19,828 bases of DNA, from positions 1 to 19,828 of the forward strand of contig MGOA01000115.1 in assembly GCA_001796965.1 (NCBI GenBank), given 5' to 3'. The first letter of the stretch is position 1. Each line of letters begins with the position of its first letter. Positions 7,512 to 14,265 of this stretch are shown here, in pieces. The notes under the pieces are model-generated. The model was not told the DNA's origin and searched no databases. It worked only from the letters and a program-made list of their open reading frames with translations. The translations under genes and the position numbers were made by a program. This DNA is from Chloroflexi bacterium RBG_16_64_43. GTDB taxonomy: Bacteria; Chloroflexota; Anaerolineae; Anaerolineales; RBG-16-64-43.

Positions 7512-8213
7512 ATGGGCAGCACGATCGCAATCAAGGGAATTCGCGAGGGTCTGCTGATCACCCTTGGAGGCAGCACGTGGGCCGAAGCGCTGGATGAGAT
7601 GCTGGCCTACATCGACTCCAAGGGCGATTTTTTCCTGGGAGCCCGCATCGCGGTGCGCCTGGGGGACCATGAGCCGCACGCGGCCGACCTGATCGATCTG
7701 CGCAGCCGTGTGGCAAAGCGCGGGCTGACACTGTGGGCCGCTCTCAGCGAGGCGCCGGCCGTGGTTGCCGCAGCTCAAAGCCTGGGCCTGGCCACCGCGC
7801 TGCCCTTCCCTCAGGCAGGCTCGGATGCGCCCTTGGACTCTGAGATGACCGATCGGGGGGCGGTGCTGGTGGAACGGACAATGCAATCGGGGAATCGCAT
7901 CGAATACGCCGGGCATGTGGTCGTCTTGGGCGATGTTGATCCCGGCGCAGAAATAGTCGCCGGCGGGCACATCATCGTGTGGGGCAGACTGCGAGGGGCA
8001 GTGCACGCCGGAGCCCACGGCAATGTGCAGGCGATGGTGTGCGCGCTCGACCTCTCGCCGGCCCACCTTCGCATTGCAGGTCATGCGGCCACCTCACCGC
8101 CGCGGGGCGCCACCCCACAGCCTGAGGTTGTGCGCCTCCGGCAGGGAATCCTGGAGGCCGAAGTGTGGACGCCAAGCGGTCGGGAAACAAGTAGCCCGGC
8201 CCATCAATCCTGA
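7512..8213 (+). CDS. minC: Septum site-determining protein MinC
   Basis: An inhibitor of FtsZ polymerisation that blocks division away from mid-cell, normally recruited to the membrane by MinD. It has 233 residues. The N-terminal domain (about 1-100, IAIKGIREGLLITL...) is the FtsZ-acting half. The C-terminal beta-helix starts at about 118 and carries the family's strongest signature at about 126-165 (SGNRIEYAGHVVVLGDVDPG, then IVAGGHIIVWGRLRGAVHAG), the dimerisation and MinD-binding face. The C-terminal tail (about 200-233) is low in complexity and divergent. The ATG at 7512 has no ribosome site and fits a leaderless transcript from the 7496-7504 promoter. An intact minD would be expected next to it, but only a short remnant is found (8229-8360). 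Confidence 0.93.
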   Translation: MGSTIAIKGIREGLLITLGGSTWAEALDEMLAYIDSKGDFFLGARIAVRLGDHEPHAADLIDLRSRVAKRGLTLWAALSEAPAVVAAAQSLGLATALPFPQAGSDAPLDSEMTDRGAVLVERTMQSGNRIEYAGHVVVLGDVDPGAEIVAGGHIIVWGRLRGAVHAGAHGNVQAMVCALDLSPAHLRIAGHAATSPPRGATPQPEVVRLRQGILEAEVWTPSGRETSSPAHQS

Positions 8214-8228
8214 AGCGACAGGGGACTC

Positions 8229-8360
8229 ATGACAGGGCTAGTAGTGTCGATTGCCTCGGGCCACGGAGGCGCAGGTTTTGAGCAAGCCATGACTAGAGAA
8301 AAGCGCCTCGTTACCGGCACCCCGCTCGGACCGGCCTCCCGGCCGCACCGCCTCGGCTGA
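8229..8360 (+). pseudogene. Short ORF resembling the N-terminus of MinD, probable minD remnant
   Basis: A 43-codon frame from ATG 8229 to TGA 8358-8360 lies between minC and rodA. Its first 16 residues are MTGLVVSIASGHGGAG. MinD proteins begin with a beta strand and the deviant Walker A motif (S-G-K-G-G-V-G-K-T-T). Here the S-G-x-G-G-x-G frame and the preceding strand are kept, but the signature lysine is His and the P-loop Lys-Thr-Thr is replaced by Phe-Glu-Gln. The remainder (FEQAMTREKRL...) does not resemble MinD. An ATPase cannot be made from this frame. A weak GGGGA precedes the ATG. The place is right for minD and the similarity is confined to the first 48 bases, so a large internal deletion with drift is the favoured reading. 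A chance match or an unrelated peptide remains possible. Confidence 0.45.
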
Positions 8361-8366
8361 GGGCGT

Positions 8367-9461
8367 ATGTTCAATCCGCGACGCTGGCGACATTTCGATT
8401 TCTGGCTTCTGGGCGGCGTGGCCGTGCTGGTAGTGTTCGGCATCGCCATGATCCGCTCGGCCATCGCCGGTAACGAGACGCTGGCGGATTTGCCGCAGCG
8501 TCAGGCACAGAACGCGCTCGTCGGCTTGGGCGTGGTGCTGGTCGCGGCCATCGTGGACTACCACTTCTGGCGCGCCCTGACACGCCCGATGTACGTCGGT
8601 CTGCTGGCCGTGCTGATCTACCTCGAAATCAGCGGCGCGACCACCTTCGGCGCCGCCCGCTGGCTCGACCTGGGCTTCACCCAGGTGCAGCCCTCTGAAC
8701 TGGCCAAGGTCCTGCTGATCCTCATCCTGGCCGACGACATCTCGCGCAACGAGGAACGCATCCGCACTTGGGGCGGCGTACTGCGCAGCCTGGCGCTGGC
8801 CGCCGTACCGGCTTTCGTCATCTTCCGCCAACCCGACTTGAGCACGGCCATCCTCACCATGGTGCTCTGGGCGGCGATCATATTCGCCGCAGGGATCAAG
8901 ACGAAACACCTCGCGAGCCTTGCCGGTGGCGCGCTGCTCATTGTGATCGTGGCTTTCCCCTTCCTCGAGTTCTATCAGAAGCAACGCCTGGTGTTGTTTC
9001 TTGCGCCGGACGCCGACCCAGGCGCTCGCTACAACGTGGACCAGGCCTTGATCAGCATCGGTTCGGGTGGATGGTTTGGCCAGGGTTACGCCCATGGCTC
9101 GCAGGTGCAGTTGCGTTTCCTCAAAGTACGCCACACAGATTTCATTTTCTCCGCCCTGGCGGAGGAATTCGGATGGGTTGGCGCCTTCACTGTGTTGCTC
9201 CTGTTGGCTTTCGTCGTTTATCGCTGCCTGCGAGCTGCGCGCATGGCACGCGACACATTCGGCGCGCTCATCGGTTATGGCGTGGCCACGCTGATCTTTT
9301 ACCAGGCCGCGTTCAACATCGGCATGAATCTCAACCTGCTGCCGGTGGCAGGGCTGCCGTTGCCCTTCATCAGTTACGGCGGATCCTCATTGTGGTCGGC
9401 GCTGCTGGGCATCGGCCTGGTCGAGAGCGTCGTCATTCACCATCAGGAACTGGAATTCTGA
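8367..9461 (+). CDS. rodA: Peptidoglycan glycosyltransferase RodA (SEDS family)
   Basis: An integral membrane SEDS glycosyltransferase that polymerises lipid II for cell elongation, working as a pair with PBP2. It has 364 residues and about ten membrane helices. Visible SEDS signatures are GAARWLDLGFTQVQPSELAK (95-114), FRQPDLSTA (153-161), RHTDFIFSALAEEFGWVG from R255 (D258 matches the catalytic aspartate of the family), and PVAGLPLPFISYGGSS near the C-terminus. The RHTDFIF form and the neighbours favour RodA over FtsW. The ATG at 8367 is preceded by GAGGG at 8360-8364, overlapping the stop of the upstream remnant. gltX begins one base after the stop. Confidence 0.95.
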   Translation: MFNPRRWRHFDFWLLGGVAVLVVFGIAMIRSAIAGNETLADLPQRQAQNALVGLGVVLVAAIVDYHFWRALTRPMYVGLLAVLIYLEISGATTFGAARWLDLGFTQVQPSELAKVLLILILADDISRNEERIRTWGGVLRSLALAAVPAFVIFRQPDLSTAILTMVLWAAIIFAAGIKTKHLASLAGGALLIVIVAFPFLEFYQKQRLVLFLAPDADPGARYNVDQALISIGSGGWFGQGYAHGSQVQLRFLKVRHTDFIFSALAEEFGWVGAFTVLLLLAFVVYRCLRAARMARDTFGALIGYGVATLIFYQAAFNIGMNLNLLPVAGLPLPFISYGGSSLWSALLGIGLVESVVIHHQELEF

Positions 9462-9462
9462 T

Positions 9463-10944
9463 ATGCCCCAACCCGCACGTGTCCGCTTCGCCCCCTCGCC
9501 GACCGGTTTCCTGCATATCGGCGGCGCCCGGACTGCGCTCTACAACTTCCTGCTCGCGCGTCAAACGGGCGGGCAATTCCTGCTGCGCATCGAAGACACC
9601 GACCAGAAGCGGCTGGTGCCTGGCGCACTGGAGAACCTCCTGGCCAGCCTGCGCTGGCTCGGGCTCCAGTGGGATGAGGGGCCCGAACTCGGCGGACCCA
9701 ACGCACCCTATCTTCAGTCGCAACGCAAAGAGATCTACCGGGCGCACGCGGACGAACTGATCGCGCGCGGAAGCGCCTACCCCTGCTTCTGCACGCCGGC
9801 CCGTCTCACGGAATTGCGCACCCGGCAGCAACAGCGCAAAGAGCCGCCGCGTTACGATGGGCTGTGCCGCCGGTTGACCCCGGCCGAGGCCGAGGCGCGC
9901 CGCCTCGCCGGCGAACCGCACGTGGTGCGCTTCAAGATGCCGCACGAAGGCGCCACCTCGGCCGTGGATGTCCTGCGCGGCGAGATCACCGTCCAAAACA
10001 AAGACCTGGATGATTCGATCCTGCTCAAAACGGATGGCTGGGCGCTGTATCACCTGGCGGCGATGGTGGACGACCACCTGATGGAGATCACTCACGTCAT
10101 CCGCTCTTCCGAATGGCTGCCCTCGCTGCCACTGCACGCCATGATCCATCGCGCGTTCGGCTGGGACGAACCGCTGTGGTGTCATCTCTCGGTGTTCCTG
10201 AAGCCCTCCGGCAAGGGCAAGATGAGCAAGCGTGAAGGCGCTGAGCTGATGAAGGAGGGCCATTCCGTCTTCGTGCACGATCTACGCGAGCTGGGGTATA
10301 CGCCGGAAGGGGTCGTCAATTGGATCGCGCTGATGGGTGCGAGCTTCGACGAAAGGCAGGACGTGTTCTCGCTGCAAGAGCTCGTCGAACGCTTCAGCCT
10401 CGACCACCTCACCCCGGCTCCGGCCGCGGTCAACTTCTCCAAGGCCGACCATTTCAACGGAGTCCACTTGCGACGCCTGGCGCCTGAGGAATTGGCGAGA
10501 CGCATGCGCCCGTTCTTCGAGAAGGCCGGCCTCGCTGCTGAGGAGGACCTGCTGGGGCGAATCGCACCGCTCGTCCAGGAGCGGATGGTGACCCTGGAGG
10601 ACGGAGTGGAGATGGCGGGCTTCTTCTTCCGTGAGCAAGTGATTCCCGCGGGGAGCGATTTGGTGGGCAAAGGCATGACGCCACAGGCCTCGGCCGACGC
10701 CGTGCACGCGGCCAGCGAGATTCTTGCGCGTCACCCCGACCTCGCGGACCCGGCGCTGGAGGTCGAGCTGCGCGCTCTGGCAGAGCGGCTCGGGCTCAAA
10801 CCTGGGCAGCTCTTCGGTATCCTGCGCGCCGCAGTGACAGGGCAGACCGTCAGCCCGCCGCTTTTCGGGAGCATGGCCATCATCGGACGCGCAAAGGTTC
10901 TGGCGCGGCTGGCCGCCGCCGAGAGCACATTGCGCGCGATGTAA
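9463..10944 (+). CDS. gltX: Glutamyl-tRNA synthetase
   Basis: A class I synthetase of 493 residues that loads glutamate on tRNA-Glu, and in many bacteria without GlnRS also on tRNA-Gln. The HIGH motif is HIGG at 18-21 in PSPTGFLHIGGARTALYN. RIEDTDQKR is at 42-50. The KMSKS loop is KMSKR at 253-257. A zinc-knuckle-like set is visible as C108, C110, Y131 and C135 (CFCTPARL...RYDGLC). The C-terminal helical anticodon-binding part is complete to about 493. The ATG lies one base after the rodA stop, so translation is likely coupled and the gene is the last in the mre transcript. Whether it discriminates against tRNA-Gln cannot be decided here, but a tRNA-Gln gene sits 283 bases downstream. Confidence 0.97.
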   Translation: MPQPARVRFAPSPTGFLHIGGARTALYNFLLARQTGGQFLLRIEDTDQKRLVPGALENLLASLRWLGLQWDEGPELGGPNAPYLQSQRKEIYRAHADELIARGSAYPCFCTPARLTELRTRQQQRKEPPRYDGLCRRLTPAEAEARRLAGEPHVVRFKMPHEGATSAVDVLRGEITVQNKDLDDSILLKTDGWALYHLAAMVDDHLMEITHVIRSSEWLPSLPLHAMIHRAFGWDEPLWCHLSVFLKPSGKGKMSKREGAELMKEGHSVFVHDLRELGYTPEGVVNWIALMGASFDERQDVFSLQELVERFSLDHLTPAPAAVNFSKADHFNGVHLRRLAPEELARRMRPFFEKAGLAAEEDLLGRIAPLVQERMVTLEDGVEMAGFFFREQVIPAGSDLVGKGMTPQASADAVHAASEILARHPDLADPALEVELRALAERLGLKPGQLFGILRAAVTGQTVSPPLFGSMAIIGRAKVLARLAAAESTLRAM

Positions 10945-10975
10945 GAAGGCCGTGCCCGGACCCAGAGATATTCTC

Positions 10976-11004
10976 GAGAGCTGTCGGGTAACACGACAGC
11001 TCTC
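10976..11004 (+). terminator. Hairpin terminator candidate after gltX
   Basis: A perfect 11-bp stem (10976-10986 with 10994-11004, arm GAGAGCTGTCG) with a seven-base loop lies 31 bases after the gltX stop. No T run follows (ATCCTACATA), so its efficiency as an intrinsic terminator is uncertain. Confidence 0.5.
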
Positions 11005-11208
11005 ATCCTACATATTCGGACAAGGCGCATCTCCGCCGGGCAATGAGTCCGGTAGGCTGTCTGTGACTCGGGCTCGTGACCGAGGCCCAATCCCGCATGA
11101 TGCGCATTTGCAAGAAATCAAATAGCCAGCACACTCGTGTCGGCCTAGCGTGAAGGATGAGTTCACTCGCACCGAGGAGCTCTAAGGACGCTACGGCGAA
11201 TCGGACCG

Positions 11209-11217
11209 TGGTAAAAT
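11209..11217 (+). promoter_or_regulatory. Extended -10 promoter of tRNA-Gln
   Basis: TGGTAAAAT at 11209-11217 is an extended -10 ending 10 bases before the mature tRNA 5' end. No -35 hexamer is evident. The start site would be about 11224, giving a very short leader for RNase P to remove. Confidence 0.55.
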
Positions 11218-11227
11218 GCGAATGCCT

Positions 11228-11298
11228 TGGGGGTTCGTCTAGCGGTAGGACAGCGGACTCTGGATCCGTTTGCCGAGGTTCGAATCCTCGACCCCCAG
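11228..11298 (+). tRNA. tRNA-Gln (anticodon CTG)
   Basis: Folded by hand into a full cloverleaf. The acceptor stem is TGGGGGT with ACCCCCA. The D arm is GTCTAGCGGTAGGAC. The anticodon stem GCGGA/TCCGT encloses loop CTCTGGA, with anticodon CTG. The T arm is CGAGG-TTCGAAT-CCTCG. The discriminator base is G at 11298. The next bases are CCT, so the 3' CCA is not encoded and must be added. It reads CAG codons. A separate promoter lies upstream and a strong terminator downstream, so it is a single-gene unit. Confidence 0.93.
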
Positions 11299-11305
11299 CC
11301 TACGC

Positions 11306-11345
11306 AAAGCGGGGCTACTCATTGCTGAGCAGCCCCGCTTTCCTT
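11306..11345 (+). terminator. Intrinsic terminator of tRNA-Gln
   Basis: An 11-bp inverted repeat (AAAGCGGGGCT at 11306-11316 with AGCCCCGCTTT at 11331-11341) encloses an inner CTCA/TGAG pairing. It is followed by TTTCCTTT and starts seven bases after the tRNA. Confidence 0.8.
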
Positions 11346-11401
11346 TGTGACCACGGCTCATTGCGCCCGCCCACGTCGTGCGCCATGCCTGGATGCATGT
11401 G

Positions 11402-11423
11402 AGGCGGGGCCATTGCCTCGCCT
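11402..11423. other. Hairpin in the tRNA-Gln/HEAT gene intergenic region
   Basis: A 9-bp stem (AGGCGGGGC with GCCTCGCCT, one G-U pair on the plus strand) has loop CATT. It has no T run on either strand. It lies about 170 bases beyond the stop of the minus-strand HEAT gene and could be its transcript end. The rest of 11346-11593 shows no gene that I can support. Confidence 0.3.
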
Positions 11424-11593
11424 TGCAAGCGCCATCGGATTGCCCCGGAGGCCTCGGGCAGAGCGCTCGTCCTCGCGCGAGAAACGTGCCCAAGGCTGGC
11501 GCCTGCGGTCACCTGTAATGCGTGCTGTGCCCTCTTCCCATCTACCCCGCTCAGCGGTCTTTGTGCGCGGAAGGTCGTGGTTGGCAGGACCCT

Positions 11594-12118
11594 TCAGCGC
11601 TTGGACTTCGGCTGGCGATAGTCGAGCATTACCAGTGCTTCGAGTGCGGCCAAGCGCACGTTCTTATCGGGATCGCTGCCCTCGACAGCCTCGAGCGCAA
11701 CCCGCACGCGGGCGTCCTTGAACCCGAGCGCCGACAGCTCTTCGGCTGCGGTCTGCCGCTGGTAGGGATCGGCGGCCTTGAGCCGATCGAGCAGCTTCTG
11801 CACTTTGGGTGTCAGGGGCTTGATGCCCGGAGCCATCTCGCCCGCAACGCTCAGCCGCTCCCGCACAACCGTTGCGCGCTGCTCCGCCGTGGCCTGCCGA
11901 TAGTCAAGCATGACCAGCGCCTCGTAGGCCGCCTCGCGAACGTTCTTCTCAGCGTCATCGCTGGCGGCCTTCTCGAGTGCCAACTGGATGCGCACGTCGC
12001 GCAGGCCAAGGCTCGCCAATTCCTCCGCGGCCGTTTGTCGATGGTAGGCGTCGCCCTCGCCGAGCTGTTGTATCAAACGAGTCGCTCGCACCGGCAACGT
12101 CTTTTCTTCAGGGCTCAT
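11594..12118 (-). CDS. HEAT-like repeat protein, two-repeat
   Basis: A 174-residue soluble protein with no signal peptide or catalytic motif. It consists of two copies of a 62-residue unit at about 14-75 and 108-169, joined by a charged linker. My hand alignment gives about 36 of 62 identical positions, with shared cores RQTAAEEL and EALVMLDYRQ. The helix-turn-helix pattern with spaced Ala and Leu fits HEAT/armadillo-type repeats, which usually act as protein-binding scaffolds, so a partner cannot be named. The ATG at 12118 follows GGAGG (12130-12126) with seven bases between. The frame stays open to 12361, but that extension has no ribosome site and crosses the divergent hxlR promoter. It is divergent from hxlR. 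No convincing promoter was found for it. Function unknown. Confidence 0.75.
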   Translation of the reverse strand: MSPEEKTLPVRATRLIQQLGEGDAYHRQTAAEELASLGLRDVRIQLALEKAASDDAEKNVREAAYEALVMLDYRQATAEQRATVVRERLSVAGEMAPGIKPLTPKVQKLLDRLKAADPYQRQTAAEELSALGFKDARVRVALEAVEGSDPDKNVRLAALEALVMLDYRQPKSKR

Positions 12119-12332
12119 TACCCAGCCTCCGGATACCCGGGTCTTCGCCGCCCCCTCGGATCGAATGCGGCCTCCCATCAAGATCCTGTGTGCCGCTGAC
12201 CCACGCCTAGCATACAACATCTGGGTCCTCGCAAGAAGTGCGTCATAGCCGTCTCTCACACGCTCGCGGTAGATAGGCGGTGCGCGCGGCGGAGGCATCA
12301 ACTCGACAGCCGGGTCGCCATCTCCCGCCAGC

Positions 12333-12361
12333 TTGACAACCCGATACCCGAGGATTATCAT
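12333..12361 (+). promoter_or_regulatory. Consensus-like promoter of the hxlR-dioxygenase operon
   Basis: TTGACA at 12333-12338, a 17-base spacer, and TATCAT at 12356-12361, matching 11 of 12 consensus bases. The predicted start is near 12368. A second possible extended -10 (TGATATAGT, 12372-12380) lies inside the downstream palindrome. Confidence 0.7.
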
Positions 12362-12363
12362 CC

Positions 12364-12380
12364 ACTATATATGATATAGT
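12364..12380. promoter_or_regulatory. Operator-like palindrome at the hxlR start site
   Basis: ACTATATATGATATAGT is two perfect 7-base arms (ACTATAT and ATATAGT) around ATG. It begins three bases after the -10 and covers the predicted transcription start. The ACTAT/ATAGT half-sites resemble those described for HxlR/DUF24 repressors such as YodB and CatR (recalled, not searched). Autorepression by the adjacent HxlR protein is inferred. Confidence 0.55.
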
Positions 12381-12411
12381 ACCCCCAGGTTTGGCGGAAG
12401 GCGGTGGGAAC

Positions 12412-12834
12412 ATGCCAGGTATTGGGCCTAGCGCGGCCCAGGAAGGGTCAACCGGCTCCGCGGTACCACGAACACCTGAGCCGCTCCGGCATGCCCAGGA
12501 ATGCCCTTTGGCAGCCACGGCACGCATCCTTGGTGCCCGATGGACGATCCAGATCCTCTTCCATCTCGCCCACCCCCTGCGATTCTGCGAATTGCAGCAA
12601 GCCGTGGGCGGCGTTAACCCGCGCACCCTCTCTCAGCGGCTGCAATTCCTCAAGGCGAAAGGCCTTGTGGAACAGCGTTCGGGCGGTGGGGTGGTCCGCT
12701 ACACGCTCACCCAGGCGGGCACCCACCTTGTGCCGATGCTCGACGGCTTGCGCAACTGGCAGGCAACCTGGCTCCCAGCCGACGGCGTGCATGCCTCGCC
12801 ATTGGCGAGCCTCGTCTCGATCGAGAGGAGTTGA
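12412..12834 (+). CDS. HxlR-family winged-helix transcriptional regulator
   Basis: A 140-residue DNA-binding protein of the HxlR (DUF24/MarR-like) family, members of which often sense quinones, aldehydes or thiol stress. The winged helix spans about 31-115. The family core starts ECPLAATARILGARWTIQIL and continues RFCELQQAVGGVNPRTLSQRLQ (recognition helix) and GLVEQRSGGGVVRYTLT (wing). C31 in ECPL sits where the redox-active N-terminal cysteine of YodB-type members lies, and a second cysteine follows in RFCEL. The ATG at 12412 follows GGTGG. An in-frame TTG at 12391 is possible but has no ribosome site. The N-terminal 25 residues are unconserved in style. The next gene begins three bases after the stop, with GAGAGGAG as its ribosome site. 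An operator-like palindrome lies upstream. Confidence 0.9.
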   Translation: MPGIGPSAAQEGSTGSAVPRTPEPLRHAQECPLAATARILGARWTIQILFHLAHPLRFCELQQAVGGVNPRTLSQRLQFLKAKGLVEQRSGGGVVRYTLTQAGTHLVPMLDGLRNWQATWLPADGVHASPLASLVSIERS

Positions 12835-12837
12835 TCC

Positions 12838-13740
12838 ATGGATGAAACACGGATCACACAGACAGAGACCCGCCCGATCGATGGAGCGACCTATCCAGGT
12901 CTGGTGACGTTGGGAGTCGCCAGCCTGCAGCGGACGGTAGAGTTCTATCTGCAGGTCATCGGATTGACGGACCGCCCGGCCGGCCCGGACGAGGCAATGC
13001 TGGGTCCGCTCCACGGAGAGGCACTCGTCCGCCTCGAGCCCGGCGCTCAGCCCCGGGCCCGGCTGACGCAGTCCACTGGGCTTTACCATATGGCTCTCCT
13101 CTACCCGTCGCGCGCCGCCCTCGGCGCCGCCTTACTGCGCCTGGCCTCCTCCACGTACCCGATTCAGGGTGCATCGGATCACGGCGTGAGCGACGCGATC
13201 TATCTGGCGGACCCCGAAGGAAACGGCATCGAGCTCTATGCGGACCGGCCGAAGGCATCCTGGCCGCGCCGCGGGGAGACGCTGGAAATGACCCTCAAGC
13301 CGCTTGACCTCGAGGCGCTTATGGATGAAGCGCGCGCGGTAGGGATGGAGGGCCGCGAGTCCGTGAGCGAATTGCGCATGGGGCACGTCCATCTGCATGT
13401 GGCCCACCTCGAGCCGGCGGTGGAGTTTTACCGCGACGGGCTCGGGCTCAACCTCATCCAGCGATACGCGGGCCAGGCGGCCTTTCTGGCGGCCGGCGAC
13501 TACCACCATCATGTCGGTATCAACACCTGGGCAGGAGTTGGGGCGCCCCAACCGCCTGCTGCATCCCCGGGTTTGCGTCACTTCACCCTGGTCTTACCTT
13601 CCCACGGATCATTGGATTCAACGCTGACCCAATTGCGCGCGACCGGCTTTCCGCTGCGTGAACTGGATGGGGTGCATCAGACGCAAGACCCGTCGGGCAA
13701 TCGCGTGAACTTGGTGGTCTCTCTGCCGCGGGACTCGTGA
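12838..13740 (+). CDS. Two-domain VOC (glyoxalase-fold) protein, CatE-like catechol-2,3-dioxygenase
   Basis: 300 residues with two vicinal-oxygen-chelate domains at about 21-136 and 181-297. Motifs that match my memory of Bacillus CatE/MhqO-type ring-cleavage dioxygenases are GLYHMALLYPSR (81-92), GASDHGVSDAIYLADPEGNG (111-130) with IELYADRP next, MGHVHLHVAHLEPAVEFYRD (181-200) and DYHHHVGINTWAG (221-233). Candidate metal ligands are H84, E132 and H185. The first strand of domain 1 has Thr where His is usual, and domain 2 has Asn where Glu is usual, so one composite metal site is more likely than two. The expected substrate is catechol or a related hydroquinone, but the true one is unknown. 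It is cytoplasmic and co-transcribed with the HxlR regulator, as catDE and mhq genes are with theirs. Confidence 0.85.
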   Translation: MDETRITQTETRPIDGATYPGLVTLGVASLQRTVEFYLQVIGLTDRPAGPDEAMLGPLHGEALVRLEPGAQPRARLTQSTGLYHMALLYPSRAALGAALLRLASSTYPIQGASDHGVSDAIYLADPEGNGIELYADRPKASWPRRGETLEMTLKPLDLEALMDEARAVGMEGRESVSELRMGHVHLHVAHLEPAVEFYRDGLGLNLIQRYAGQAAFLAAGDYHHHVGINTWAGVGAPQPPAASPGLRHFTLVLPSHGSLDSTLTQLRATGFPLRELDGVHQTQDPSGNRVNLVVSLPRDS

Positions 13741-13782
13741 CCTTGGCAACGGAGTCCCGCGTGTCTGACAATTGGAGGAATC

Positions 13783-14265
13783 GTGGACCCTGAACGCAAG
13801 AAGCGGGCTTTGCGCACGTTGACGTACGGCATGGTCGTGGCCAGCGCAGCCGACGGGGAGGAACTGGCGGCGGGCGCGGTCAACTGGATATCGCAAGCCT
13901 CGTTCGTCCCGCCATTGATCATGCTGGCGCTGAGGAACGACAGCAACTTGCAGCGCCTGGCAGAGCGATCTCAACGGCTGGCGGTAAACGTCCTTACCAG
14001 GCAACAGAAGGATCTGGCCGCCGCGTTCTTCAAACCTTCCCGAGTGGAGGCCGATCGTATCCAAGGTTTCTCCTTCCAACGTGGTTCGTTCTCGGGCGCA
14101 GCGATCCTGGCAGATGCCTGGGCGTGGCTCGAAGCGCGGGTCACGGATGCCGTTAAGCGCGGCGACCACACCGTCTTCGTGGCGGAAGTTGTCGAAGCGG
14201 ATATCCGCGAAGGCGACTTCCATCCGTTGGTCATGTGGGAAACGGGCTGGACGTACGGCGGATGA
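13783..14265 (+). CDS. Flavin reductase-like FMN-binding protein
   Basis: A 160-residue split-barrel protein of the flavin reductase-like family. Members reduce FMN/FAD with NAD(P)H for partner oxygenases, or simply bind FMN. The FMN-binding part is visible as GAVNWISQASFVPPLIMLAL (31-50), with SNLQRLAERSQRLAVNVL following and the family's C-terminal strand GDHTVFVAEVVEA at 127-139. The GTG start at 13783 is set by GGAGG at 13774-13778. The next in-frame ATG would remove conserved sequence. It lies 42 bases after the dioxygenase with no terminator between, so it probably belongs to the same HxlR-controlled transcript. In Bacillus the matching stress regulons contain nitroreductases and azoreductases, so a quinone-reducing role is a reasonable guess only. 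Confidence 0.85.
   Translation: MDPERKKRALRTLTYGMVVASAADGEELAAGAVNWISQASFVPPLIMLALRNDSNLQRLAERSQRLAVNVLTRQQKDLAAAFFKPSRVEADRIQGFSFQRGSFSGAAILADAWAWLEARVTDAVKRGDHTVFVAEVVEADIREGDFHPLVMWETGWTYGG

Noticed and set aside
8238..9134. 298-codon open frame on the minus strand opposite rodA
   Set aside because: Its composition (rich in His, Gln, Asp and Arg) is that of an antisense frame of a membrane protein, with no motif.
11157..11402. Open frames over the tRNA-Gln gene on both strands
   Set aside because: They run straight through the tRNA and its terminator and have no recognisable protein content or ribosome site.
12119..12361. Longer N-terminus for the HEAT-like protein
   Set aside because: The extension overlaps the hxlR promoter and operator-like palindrome, lacks a ribosome site and resembles no repeat unit. 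GGAGG marks the start at 12118.
12372..12380. TGATATAGT as the main hxlR promoter -10
   Set aside because: It lies inside the palindrome and lacks a -35. The TTGACA-17-TATCAT promoter just upstream is far better, so this is kept only as a secondary possibility.
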